This document shows, piece by piece, positions 1-7,350 of a stretch of 14,867 nucleotides of DNA. A program made the translations under genes and the position numbers. The notes beneath the pieces were generated by a model. That model saw nothing but the letters and a program-made list of their open reading frames with translations. It was not told the origin of the DNA and searched no databases. Position 1 is the first letter of the stretch; each line of letters begins with the position of its first letter. The DNA comes from an uncultured Brachyspira sp. (GTDB lineage Bacteria; Spirochaetota; Brachyspiria; Brachyspirales; Brachyspiraceae): positions 1 through 14,867 of the forward strand of contig NZ_CAJUPR010000019.1 in NCBI RefSeq assembly GCF_910588665.1, read 5' to 3'.

Positions 1-43
1 TTTAAAAAATACTGATTAAAAAAATATGACTATTATACAATAG

Positions 44-72
44 TTGACAATTTTATTATTTATAAATATGAT
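44..72 (+). promoter_or_regulatory. Sigma-70-type promoter for the zinc-ribbon/PanC-like/nuclease cluster
   Basis: The -35 box TTGACA (44-49) and the -10 box TATGAT (67-72) are separated by 17 bases, one mismatch from full consensus. Transcription would begin near 79-80, leaving about 50 bases before the first start codon. A GAGGAG ribosome binding site lies at 111-116. No other convincing promoter is visible before 2418, so this one may serve all three following genes. Confidence 0.75.
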
Positions 73-129
73 TATATAAATTAAAATATAAATAATATCC
101 CTGATTAAATGAGGAGCGTATAAAAAAAT

Positions 130-591
130 ATGGCTAAAACTATTAAATGCAAATCATGCAAAACTGTGAATGATAAATATGCTAAAAAATGCCGTTCTTG
201 CGGTACATTGCTTTATCCTGAAATTTCATATAAGAATGCAGCTATTATTACGGTTATACTGGATGCGGTATTTGCCCTTATTTATTTATTTGGAATATAT
301 CTTTTTATAATTAATGCCAATAATAATGAAACTCCGAAATATATTAATTTACTTCCGACGCCGAATAGTATTTTTTATTTTGTAATAATAATATTATTTT
401 TGGTATTTGCTGCAATCAAAATACTTTATATATTAAATGTATTCATATTAAAAAAAGACATTATATTTTCAATAAGAAGAATCAGCATGTTTATTGAAGC
501 TGTTATAATGTTTCCTATACAGACTATACTTGCATTATATTTTTACGGACCTGCCACAAATCAGGATAAAATGAATAAGAAAACGGATTAA
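130..591 (+). CDS. Zinc-ribbon, three-TM membrane protein of unknown function
   Basis: I do not recognise this protein beyond its architecture. The first 30 residues carry two CxxC knuckles (Cys7/Cys10 and Cys21/Cys24) spaced as in small zinc-ribbon domains, so it probably binds one zinc ion on the cytoplasmic side. Three hydrophobic segments follow, at about residues 39-62, 80-106 and 117-138, then a short charged tail. The ATG is preceded by GAGGAG with a 13-base gap, somewhat long but acceptable. Only three bases separate its stop codon from the next gene, which suggests translational coupling. Many bacteria have membrane proteins with such an N-terminal ribbon and no known role, so no function is assigned. 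Confidence 0.8.
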   Translation: MAKTIKCKSCKTVNDKYAKKCRSCGTLLYPEISYKNAAIITVILDAVFALIYLFGIYLFIINANNNETPKYINLLPTPNSIFYFVIIILFLVFAAIKILYILNVFILKKDIIFSIRRISMFIEAVIMFPIQTILALYFYGPATNQDKMNKKTD

Positions 592-594
592 TAT

Positions 595-1437
595 ATGTCT
601 TTAACTATATTAAAAAGTATAAAAAGTGCATATAAATTTATCAATGAAAACAAAAATAGCTCTATAGCATTAATACCTACAATGGGAGCTTTGAATGACG
701 GAGATATATCATTAATAAAAAAATCAAAAAAAGAATGCTCTATTATAGTTGTAAGCATATTTATTAATCCTCTTCAATTTACAAAAGCTGAAGATATAGA
801 AAGATACCCTATAAACTTAAATAAAGATAAGCAAATTTTAGATAAGCTTAATATAGATGCTTTATTTCTACCTTCTGTTGAAGAGATGATTCCAGATGAC
901 TATGCCGCTTATATTATTATGGATAATATATATAATAAATACTATGGAATTTCAAAACCTATATATTATAAAGGCGTAGCTACAATAATGTCTAAGCTTT
1001 TTAATATAATCTCTCCCACTCATGTATATTTTACAGAATATGATTATCAGAAAATATTTATAATAAAAAAGATGATAAAAGATCTTGGATATAATATAAA
1101 TGTAAAAACAATTCCTATTGTAAGAGATGAAAATATGCTGGCTTTAAGCGGCTCCAATTATTTATTAAATGAAAGAGAAAAAAAAGAAGCAGGCATCATA
1201 TATAAATTATTAAAAGAAGCAAGAGAAGAGTTTAAAAAAGGCGGTACAAAATCATCATATTTAATAGATATTATAAAAAATAATTTGCATTCTCATAAAA
1301 TGCTTAAATTAGAATATGTTTATATCATAGATAAAAAAAGTTTAATCAGTGTTGAAACAGCAACTAATAATTCTATTATACTTATATCATGCTACTGCGG
1401 ATACACAAGATTGTTAGATAATATTTCTTTAAAATGA
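595..1437 (+). CDS. panC: PanC-family (pantothenate synthetase-like) protein with a degenerate active site
   Basis: Length (280 residues) and the ordered family blocks identify the fold: an IPTMGAL block near 27-33, VSIFINPLQF at 53-62, GVATIMSKLFNI at 127-138 and PIVRDEN at 174-180. Genuine PanC joins pantoate and beta-alanine using ATP. Most residues known to do this are changed here. The HxGH nucleotide motif reads NDGD (His to Asn34 and Asp37). The Arg and His of the RPxHF block are Lys121 and Tyr124. The Lys of the GEKDYQQ block is Tyr149 and its last Gln is Lys153. The Arg of the MSSRN block is Ser187. Met30, Asn58, Gln61, Asp150 and Ser185 are kept. The frame is intact, so this looks like a pseudoenzyme or repurposed paralogue rather than a decayed gene. 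There is no strong ribosome binding site; translation is probably coupled to the gene ending three bases upstream. Confidence 0.85.
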   Translation: MSLTILKSIKSAYKFINENKNSSIALIPTMGALNDGDISLIKKSKKECSIIVVSIFINPLQFTKAEDIERYPINLNKDKQILDKLNIDALFLPSVEEMIPDDYAAYIIMDNIYNKYYGISKPIYYKGVATIMSKLFNIISPTHVYFTEYDYQKIFIIKKMIKDLGYNINVKTIPIVRDENMLALSGSNYLLNEREKKEAGIIYKLLKEAREEFKKGGTKSSYLIDIIKNNLHSHKMLKLEYVYIIDKKSLISVETATNNSIILISCYCGYTRLLDNISLK

Positions 1438-1481
1438 TTATTAAATATATATGCTGAAATTTTTTAGGATATAAAACTTAA

Positions 1482-2417
1482 GTGCGGAATCTTAATAAAA
1501 AAAATGAAAAGATTATAAAAAATTCTGTTTCTTCAGTAATTATAATACTTTCTTTAATTTATATTATAAAAACTTCCTCTTTGAAAGAAAGAAGAAATTT
1601 ATTTATTGATAAGATATCTGTAATAAGTATGATAGAAAACAGCAAAACATCTATTATATATGATTATATAATAGACAGATGTACGGTGTATGTTTACGGT
1701 GATTATATAAATAGAGAAGATAAAAAATATATAAACACATATTTGCCAAGTGTTAAATATATCGGAGCTTTTAAATTTACGCTTTACTCTTATTTTTTTA
1801 AAAATAATATTATGTTCTATACCTGCGATGACATATTAATTAATAAATTAAAATCAAATAATATAAAATACTGCAAAGTAGTTTTAAGTATAGATGATAT
1901 AAAAACGGAAGAATATTTACAATTAAGAGATAATGATAATATTAAACTTTTTCTGTCATTTACAAATAAAGAAGTTTATAAAATAGATTCCAATTATAAT
2001 AAAAACTTATCAAAATATTTAATTAATCTTAATAAAGATTTAATAACTGTAATAGATGGCGACACTATAAAGTACAATAAAATATATTACAGATTTATAG
2101 GGCTTGATGCTCCCGAATTAAAGCAGAATTACGGAACTAATGTTAAGAACTATGTTATAAAGAAAATTAATAATGCCTCAAAAGTAAGTATGCTTGTATC
2201 TTCATACGATATTTTCGGACGCATTTTATGTCATATATTTATTGATGATATACCTTTGGCTTATTCTATGATGAAAGATAAGCAGGCAAAAGAAACTATT
2301 ATGAAATACGGAGATAACGGATTTACAGACATAGCAAGCAATATAGTTTATTTATCAAAATTTCAAGGCAGACGCCCTTTTACAGACCCTGCAAAATTCA
2401 GAAGCGAAAACAGATAA
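1482..2417 (+). CDS. Membrane-anchored staphylococcal nuclease-like (thermonuclease) protein
   Basis: The C-terminal part (about 185-300) is an SNase domain with every catalytic position visible: the calcium/metal residues in IDGDT (Asp192, Asp194) and GLDAPE (Asp209, Glu212), and the two arginines (Arg204 in YYRFIG, Arg247 in DIFGR). It should therefore be an active nuclease cleaving DNA or RNA. A single hydrophobic segment at about 13-30 with basic residues before it suggests a signal anchor that places the nuclease outside the cytoplasmic membrane. Residues 31-180 match nothing I recognise. The start is GTG, chosen because AGGA (1466-1469) lies at suitable distance and the next in-frame Met is residue 50, past the anchor. 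It lies 44 bases after the PanC-like gene and is probably co-transcribed with it. A periplasmic nucleotide-scavenging role is plausible but inferred. Confidence 0.85.
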   Translation: MRNLNKKNEKIIKNSVSSVIIILSLIYIIKTSSLKERRNLFIDKISVISMIENSKTSIIYDYIIDRCTVYVYGDYINREDKKYINTYLPSVKYIGAFKFTLYSYFFKNNIMFYTCDDILINKLKSNNIKYCKVVLSIDDIKTEEYLQLRDNDNIKLFLSFTNKEVYKIDSNYNKNLSKYLINLNKDLITVIDGDTIKYNKIYYRFIGLDAPELKQNYGTNVKNYVIKKINNASKVSMLVSSYDIFGRILCHIFIDDIPLAYSMMKDKQAKETIMKYGDNGFTDIASNIVYLSKFQGRRPFTDPAKFRSENR

Positions 2418-2474
2418 TTTATTGTTTTCATAAAATATACTTAAAAAGTATTACTGTATATAATACATAAGTAT

Positions 2475-2502
2475 TTGATATGTATATATAAACTCTTATA
2501 AT
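2475..2502 (+). promoter_or_regulatory. Promoter of the exported alpha/beta hydrolase gene
   Basis: TTGATA (2475-2480) and a perfect TATAAT (2497-2502) lie 16 bases apart. Transcription would start near 2509, about 23 bases before the ATG. The preceding 57 bases show only a weak A/T hairpin (2437-2451) and no convincing terminator for the nuclease gene. Confidence 0.7.
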
Positions 2503-2519
2503 AATACAAAATTAAATAA

Positions 2520-2524
2520 AGAGG
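2520..2524 (+). promoter_or_regulatory. Ribosome binding site that fixes the hydrolase start
   Basis: AGAGG ends seven bases before the ATG at 2532 and only one base before the in-frame TTG at 2526. The spacing makes ATG 2532 the start and rules out the TTG. Confidence 0.75.
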
Positions 2525-2531
2525 TTTGTTT

Positions 2532-3557
2532 ATGACAAAGATATGCAGACAAATAAGAAATTACAGTTTTATATTATTATATTTCGCAAGTACTGTTATG
2601 TCTCAAAATATTCTGCAATGGGATAAAACTTTTCCGAAAAGCGATAAAGTTGATGTGATAAAAGTTTCTTTTTACAATAGACTTGGTATTAATATAGTAG
2701 CTGATCTGTATACTCCTAAAGATATGCAGAAAAATATAAAATTTGAGGCTTTAGTAATAGGCAGTCCTTACGGAGCGGTTAAAGAACAGGCGGGCGGAGT
2801 TTATGCTCAGAATATGGCTGAAAGAGGATTTGTAAGCTTAGCATTTGATGCTTCTTATAACGGAGAAAGCGGGGGCTCTCCTCATTTTACTGCTTCTCCT
2901 GAAGCTTTTACAGAAGATTTCAGTGCGGCAGTAGATTTTTTGGGAAGTTTGGATTATGTTGATAAAAATAAAATAGGAGCTATAGGTATCTGCGGAAGCG
3001 GGAGTTTTGTATTAAGCGCCTCTCAAATAGATATGAGAATAAAGGCTATAGCCACAGCAAGCATGTATGACATGGGACAGGCGGCAAGGCATGGATTAAA
3101 TAATTCTGTTAGCGATGAAGATAGAAAAAAACTTTTAAATTGGGTTTCTATGCAGAGATGGATTGAGTATGAAGGAGGAGAAAAATTATATGCAATAGGT
3201 ACTCCTGAAAAGATAGACGAAAATTCCGACGAAGTATCAAAAGAATTTTACAGTTATTACAGAAGTGAAAGAGGCTATCATCCGCGCTCAACAACATCTA
3301 TGTCTCTTATAAGCATGATAAGTTTAATGAATTATTATCCTTTAGAGCAAATAAGTTTTATATCTCCAAGACCTATTTTATTTATAGCAGGAGAAAAAGC
3401 CCATTCAAGATATTTCAGCGAAAATGCTTATAGTAAAGCGGCGGAACCTAAAGAATTAGTTATAGTAAAGGACGCTTTGCATATAGATTTATATGATAAA
3501 ACTGATATAATACCTTTTGATAAATTAGAAAATTTTTTTAAAGCTAACTTAAAATAA
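2532..3557 (+). CDS. Exported alpha/beta hydrolase with a Cys at the nucleophile position
   Basis: A 341-residue protein of the alpha/beta-hydrolase superfamily, nearest in style to dienelactone hydrolase/YcjY-type proteins. The N-terminus has basic residues, a hydrophobic stretch and a plausible cleavage region near residues 20-25, so it is probably secreted across the inner membrane. The core starts near residue 45. The nucleophile elbow reads GICGSG (152-157), which puts Cys154 where most esterases have Ser, as in dienelactone hydrolases. An AGEKAHS segment near 287-293 and an ALHIDLYD segment with His317 supply the probable acid and histidine. The substrate cannot be told from sequence. 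It has its own promoter and a terminator downstream, so it is probably a single-gene unit. The TTG codon six bases upstream is rejected on ribosome binding site spacing. Confidence 0.85.
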   Translation: MTKICRQIRNYSFILLYFASTVMSQNILQWDKTFPKSDKVDVIKVSFYNRLGINIVADLYTPKDMQKNIKFEALVIGSPYGAVKEQAGGVYAQNMAERGFVSLAFDASYNGESGGSPHFTASPEAFTEDFSAAVDFLGSLDYVDKNKIGAIGICGSGSFVLSASQIDMRIKAIATASMYDMGQAARHGLNNSVSDEDRKKLLNWVSMQRWIEYEGGEKLYAIGTPEKIDENSDEVSKEFYSYYRSERGYHPRSTTSMSLISMISLMNYYPLEQISFISPRPILFIAGEKAHSRYFSENAYSKAAEPKELVIVKDALHIDLYDKTDIIPFDKLENFFKANLK

Positions 3558-3592
3558 ATAATAACTTATTTTATCAGAAGTAATTATAATAA

Positions 3593-3627
3593 AAAGGAGT
3601 TTAACTTTTAAAAAGCTGAACTCCTTT
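3593..3627. terminator. Bidirectional terminator between the hydrolase gene and trxB
   Basis: A 9-bp perfect stem, AAAGGAGTT (3593-3601) with AACTCCTTT (3619-3627), encloses a 17-base loop. On the minus strand the stem is followed by TTTTTATTAT; on the plus strand by TTTATTTAT. It sits between two convergent stop codons (3557 and 3654), so it can end transcription from both sides. Confidence 0.7.
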
Positions 3628-3653
3628 ATTTATATCATATTGAGTTTATAAAT

Positions 3654-4586
3654 TTAAACCTTATTCAAATAATGAGTTACACTCATAGCAGCAACAGCAC
3701 CTTCTCCTACGGCATTAGCAACCTGACGGACTGGTTTTAATATAGAATCTCCGCAGGCAAATACTCCTTCTATATTTGTTTCCATTGTTGCCATATCTGC
3801 AACTATATGTCCTGTTTCTTTTAACTCTAATCCTGTGTCTTTTAAGAAATGTGTTGCTGGCTCCTGACCTACAAATACAAATACCCCATCTACAGGCTTA
3901 TCATGTACAGAACCGTCCAATACATTTTTTATTTTTATGCTATTGACTTTACCGTCTCCGCATATCTCATCTATTACAGAGTCAAGCACATATTCAACTT
4001 TTCCGGTATCGGTTAAATGCTTAACATTTATAGGCTCGGCTCTGAACTCTTTTCTTCTATGAACTAAATATATTTTATTTACAAATCTTGTAAGAAAATA
4101 AGCCTCATCAAAAGCACTGTTTCCTCCTCCTACTACAGCAACAGATTTATTTCTATAAAAAGCACCGTCGCATGTAGCGCAGTAAGAAACGCCTTTTCCT
4201 GAAAAAGTTTCTTCTCCTTTAGCCCCTAATTTTTTAGAGAAACCGCCCATAGCAAATATTATTGTTTTTGCTTCATAAGTTTTACCGTCAGCTGTAATAA
4301 CTTTTTTTATTTTTTCTTTAATATTTTCCACTTTTATAACTTCATCATAAACTATTTCGTTTTTAGAAAATTTTTCGGCATGCTGCTGCATTTTAGCTGC
4401 AAGCTCAAAAGAACTTATATCCTCAGGAAAACCCAGATAATTTTCAACGGTATCTGTACTCATCATCTGACCGCCTATGCCTTTTTTCTCTATTAGAATA
4501 GAATTAGTTAATGCTCTTCCTAAATAAAGCATAGCCGAAAGACCGGCAGGACCGCCTCCTATTATAATGCTATCATATACGGACAT
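3654..4586 (-). CDS. trxB: Thioredoxin reductase
   Basis: A 310-residue low-molecular-weight flavoprotein that uses NADPH to reduce thioredoxin. In order it shows the FAD-binding GGGPAG (10-15), the redox-active CATC pair (Cys136, Cys139), the NADPH-binding GGGNSA (153-158), the HRR motif (176-178) that favours NADPH's phosphate, and the second FAD motif VFACGD (275-280). Length and motif spacing are normal for TrxB. The GTG nine bases upstream of this start lies inside the ribosome binding site, so the ATG at 4586 is preferred. The gene lies 70 bases downstream of the AlbA_2 sensor gene on the same strand and may be partly co-transcribed with it. In an anaerobe it would support thiol homeostasis and oxygen defence. 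No thioredoxin gene is present in the window. Confidence 0.95.
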   Translation of the reverse strand: MSVYDSIIIGGGPAGLSAMLYLGRALTNSILIEKKGIGGQMMSTDTVENYLGFPEDISSFELAAKMQQHAEKFSKNEIVYDEVIKVENIKEKIKKVITADGKTYEAKTIIFAMGGFSKKLGAKGEETFSGKGVSYCATCDGAFYRNKSVAVVGGGNSAFDEAYFLTRFVNKIYLVHRRKEFRAEPINVKHLTDTGKVEYVLDSVIDEICGDGKVNSIKIKNVLDGSVHDKPVDGVFVFVGQEPATHFLKDTGLELKETGHIVADMATMETNIEGVFACGDSILKPVRQVANAVGEGAVAAMSVTHYLNKV

Positions 4587-4594
4587 ATAAAACA

Positions 4595-4600
4595 CTCCTT
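4595..4600 (-). promoter_or_regulatory. Ribosome binding site that fixes the trxB start
   Basis: AAGGAG on the minus strand ends eight bases before the ATG at 4586. The alternative in-frame GTG at 4595-4593 overlaps this site, so it cannot be the start. Confidence 0.8.
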
Positions 4601-4606
4601 TTATTA

Positions 4607-4635
4607 TTTATATGGTATCTATTTTAAATAGTAAA
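4607..4635 (-). promoter_or_regulatory. Possible weak trxB promoter
   Basis: On the minus strand TTTACT (4635-4630) and TATAAA (4612-4607) are 17 bases apart. The predicted start falls almost on the ribosome binding site, which makes the leader very short. The match may be chance in such A/T-rich DNA. Confidence 0.3.
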
Positions 4636-4656
4636 GTTATACTATAAAAACATTCG

Positions 4657-6111
4657 TTATCTGAAATGTTTTTTAACATAAGTTATTATTTCGCTGGCAT
4701 TTGCAATTTCTCTTGAAGAGTTTCCAACTCTTATATAAAATTTTTCTTCTTTAGCGCCCTGCTTGTTTGTAATTCTGGTATATACAGGTTCTCTTCCTTT
4801 CCTTATATAAACTATGCATACATCTTTTTCATCTTCTACCACAAAATCAATTCTAATTCCTTCAGCGGAAAAAGCGTTTCCGTAATAATGTTCTATAAGA
4901 GTTCTTAAATGAAGCTCAAAAAAATCCTGATTTGCCTGCTTTAAAGTTGAATAATCATTTTCAAGTCCTAATACTTCCCCGTCATTAGATATGCCTATGA
5001 AAAGCCTCCCTCCTTCCGTATTGCTGAATGCTGCAATAGATTTCATAATAACTTCTTCCAAAGCTTTATTTATTTTTTCTGTATTACTGTCATATCTTAA
5101 TGTGGATTTAAACTCTACATTAGTATTTTCACCTTCCTCAATTATTTTCTTTATATTCATATGATTTATTTTTAAATCTTCAATGATTCTTATATAATGT
5201 ATGGCAAGCATAATTATAATTACTATTGTAATAATTATAAATAAAACTAAAAAAAGTATTAAAGGCACTTGTATTTTACTGATAAGAGATTTCTCTGGTA
5301 TAATAATTCCTATTTCTATATTATTATCAGCAATAGAGAAAATTCCTTTATATCCCCAATAGTTATTATCTTTATATGAAACCTTTATCATATCTTCATT
5401 AGTTGCATTAAATTCTTTAGTCATAATATCTGATATTGCAGCGTAATCTAAATTATTGTTTGTAGATGAATATGATATGGGAAAAGTTATTTTGCTGCTG
5501 CCTGTTACAAGATATGCGTATATATTATCAATATTTTTAAGTTCAACATCATTAAAGTTTACATTAAATTGAGAAATATATTCAAAAGTTATATTTTCAT
5601 TTGCTATATATATTAAATTTATATAGGCATGTCCGTTTTGCACATAGAAAGAATCTATACTTAATTGCTCAAAAGCAGCCGAAGAGTATTGATTATTATG
5701 ATTATTAGTTACAATATGCCCTACAACTTTATATCCGTTGCTTTCTTTAGTTATTGACATATAATTATTTCCAACCTGCATAGCTGCTTTTTCTATAAAA
5801 GTATGCTTTGGAAAAAAATTAGTTATTAAGATTTTATACGCTTCAGGCGCTTGATTAACTATATCAAATATAGGCGTCATCTGCATAGAAAAATAATATG
5901 TTGGATAGAATATTTTAGAATACTCTTCCACTACCGAAGTTTTTACATCTTGAAAAAGAGATTTAAAAATAAATTTAATAGGTATGGGGCTTCTAATCTG
6001 CATATAAACTAAAATGATTATAGATAAAAACAAAATTGAAATAACAGCATCTTTTAATATTCTATTTTTCAGCTCGGATTTAGAAAAAAACCTGCCAGAT
6101 ATAATCTTCAT
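4657..6111 (-). CDS. Two-TM sensor-like protein with a cytoplasmic Schlafen-type AlbA_2 domain
   Basis: The 484 residues divide into a first TM helix (about 20-39), an extracytoplasmic region of about 240 residues (40-280), a second TM helix (about 282-306), a short charged linker and a C-terminal AlbA_2 (divergent AAA_4, Schlafen-like) domain at about 325-470. AlbA_2 hallmarks are clear: GENTNVEFKST (327-337), an AFSNTEGGRLFIGISNDG block (361-378) and FYIRVGNSS (458-466). The outer region has the size and position of a Cache/PDC-type ligand sensor, but I cannot confirm that fold from sequence alone. In most proteins AlbA_2 is coupled to a DNA-binding or nuclease module; here it is coupled to a membrane sensor, so it may signal by an unknown route. 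The ribosome binding site is weak (GGAT). The gene precedes trxB on the same strand. Confidence 0.8.
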   Translation of the reverse strand: MKIISGRFFSKSELKNRILKDAVISILFLSIIILVYMQIRSPIPIKFIFKSLFQDVKTSVVEEYSKIFYPTYYFSMQMTPIFDIVNQAPEAYKILITNFFPKHTFIEKAAMQVGNNYMSITKESNGYKVVGHIVTNNHNNQYSSAAFEQLSIDSFYVQNGHAYINLIYIANENITFEYISQFNVNFNDVELKNIDNIYAYLVTGSSKITFPISYSSTNNNLDYAAISDIMTKEFNATNEDMIKVSYKDNNYWGYKGIFSIADNNIEIGIIIPEKSLISKIQVPLILFLVLFIIITIVIIIMLAIHYIRIIEDLKINHMNIKKIIEEGENTNVEFKSTLRYDSNTEKINKALEEVIMKSIAAFSNTEGGRLFIGISNDGEVLGLENDYSTLKQANQDFFELHLRTLIEHYYGNAFSAEGIRIDFVVEDEKDVCIVYIRKGREPVYTRITNKQGAKEEKFYIRVGNSSREIANASEIITYVKKHFR

Positions 6112-6175
6112 ACCATATCCATTAATACCTATTGTTTTATCATATATGTAAAAGTAATAATAACATATATAATAT

Positions 6176-6230
6176 TATTATCAACCTATTAATAATTTTA
6201 AATATAAAAATTATTAATAGGTTGATAATA
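6176..6230. repeat. Perfect 24-bp inverted repeat (hairpin) after the CE7 esterase gene
   Basis: The arms 6176-6199 and 6207-6230 are perfectly complementary around a 7-base loop (6200-6206). The only G/C pairs are the CC/GG and C/G pairs in the middle of the arms. The hairpin begins six bases after the esterase stop codon and ends 64 bases before the start of the AlbA_2 sensor gene on the same strand. It may terminate or stabilise the esterase transcript, but no clear U-tract follows it and it is longer than most intrinsic terminators. Confidence 0.85.
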
Positions 6231-6236
6231 TATTGC

Positions 6237-7217
6237 TTATATATTAATCAATCTTAAAAAATCTAATTTTCTTTCACTTTGTTCATTATCTCCGCCTTCA
6301 TGTCCGTTAAATGCATAAACATTAATAGATTTTTCGCCTGCATAATTATTGTAGGCGGCAAATACTGTGGAAGGCGGGCATAAAATATCCATAAGTCCTA
6401 CAGAAAATAAAGCCTTAGTTTCAGCTCTTTTTGCAAATAAAGCCCCGTCAAAATAAGATAAAGTTTCAAAAACTTTCTTCTCATGCATTCTATTTGTTTT
6501 GCAGAATCTGGCTATTTCATTATAAGGCAGAGTGTCTGTAATAGTGCATGCTCTTTTATAATCACATAAGAATGGAACATCTATCATAGCGGCTTCAATT
6601 TTTTGATTAACGGCAGATGAAAGCCCTGATACAGCAAGTGATATTCCGCCTCCCTGACTGGTGCCGTTCAATGCAATTTTTCCTGTAAGTTCATGTTCTT
6701 TAGCCGCTTCAATAGATTTAACAGCATCTACAAAAACTCTTTTATAATAGTAATCTTTTTTATCTAATATACCCATAGTAAGAAAGCCGTCGGCATGCGG
6801 AGATGATCCTACAGGATCTGGGGTTATTGCCCCGTTTCCTCCTTCCGCCCCCTGTCCTCTTATTTCCATTACAAATATGCTGTATCCTGCTGACGGAAAA
6901 AGCAGATGTTTATTCGGGTAGTCTCTTCCTCCGCCGTATCCCGGATAATGCATTATGCATGGCAGTTTTTCATTATTTTCTTTTGCATATTTAGGAGCTA
7001 TATACCAGCCGTTTATAATATGCTTTGAATATCCTTTGAAGCTCACCGACCATACATCAAAAAGTTTCAGATGAGTGTCTATCAAAGTATATTCTGCATC
7101 CGTTTTATGATTATTTTCATTTAAAGTATTAATCCAGAATTCGTCAAAGTCTTCAGGCTCTTCGGAAACTCCTTTATATTTATACAATTCTTCCAAACTT
7201 AAATCAAAAAAAGCCAT
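6237..7217 (-). CDS. CE7-family acetyl esterase (acetyl xylan esterase / cephalosporin-C deacetylase)
   Basis: A 326-residue cytoplasmic alpha/beta hydrolase with the three CE7 signature motifs: RGQ (120-122), GTSQGG (185-190, nucleophile Ser187) and HE (306-307, catalytic His306). Asp277 in GLMD is the likely acid. Length is the usual one for the family. CE7 enzymes remove acetyl groups from short xylo-oligosaccharides and some other small acetylated compounds. The absence of a signal peptide fits an enzyme working on imported oligosaccharides. The ATG has AAGGAG ten bases upstream. A separate promoter lies in the spacer after apbE and a long hairpin follows the stop codon, so this is probably a single-gene unit. 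No glycosidase or sugar transporter gene is nearby, so the natural substrate is unknown. Confidence 0.9.
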   Translation of the reverse strand: MAFFDLSLEELYKYKGVSEEPEDFDEFWINTLNENNHKTDAEYTLIDTHLKLFDVWSVSFKGYSKHIINGWYIAPKYAKENNEKLPCIMHYPGYGGGRDYPNKHLLFPSAGYSIFVMEIRGQGAEGGNGAITPDPVGSSPHADGFLTMGILDKKDYYYKRVFVDAVKSIEAAKEHELTGKIALNGTSQGGGISLAVSGLSSAVNQKIEAAMIDVPFLCDYKRACTITDTLPYNEIARFCKTNRMHEKKVFETLSYFDGALFAKRAETKALFSVGLMDILCPPSTVFAAYNNYAGEKSINVYAFNGHEGGDNEQSERKLDFLRLINI

Positions 7218-7259
7218 ATAAGGCGCTCCTTTTATGCATTATTATTAATTATATTCTGA

Positions 7260-7287
7260 AGTATAATATACATTATATTTTTTTCAA
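7260..7287 (-). promoter_or_regulatory. Promoter of the CE7 esterase gene
   Basis: On the minus strand TTGAAA (7287-7282) and TATACT (7265-7260) are 16 bases apart, each one or two mismatches from consensus. Transcription would start near 7253, about 36 bases before the ATG. Confidence 0.55.
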
Positions 7288-7350
7288 TATTATATATATT
7301 AATAACAGCATTCTAAAATATAATTTTTAATTATTCAAAATAACTTTATA

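Noticed and set aside
1451..1474. Seven-codon frame between the PanC-like and nuclease genes
   Set aside because: Too short, no ribosome binding site of its own, no special codons and no terminator after it, so no sign of a leader peptide.
2526..2531. TTG start for the exported hydrolase
   Set aside because: It lies one base after the ribosome binding site. The ATG at 2532 has the correct seven-base spacing.
4587..4595. GTG start for trxB
   Set aside because: It overlaps the AAGGAG site. The ATG at 4586 is correctly spaced and gives the normal TrxB N-terminus.
4628..4645. Six-bp hairpin after the AlbA_2 sensor gene as a terminator
   Set aside because: The stem ATAGTA/TACTAT is short and nearly all A/T, and no U-tract follows. 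Such hairpins are expected by chance here.
6803..6994. Plus-strand frame inside the CE7 esterase gene
   Set aside because: It is antisense to a gene with full family motifs and has no ribosome binding site or protein-like pattern.
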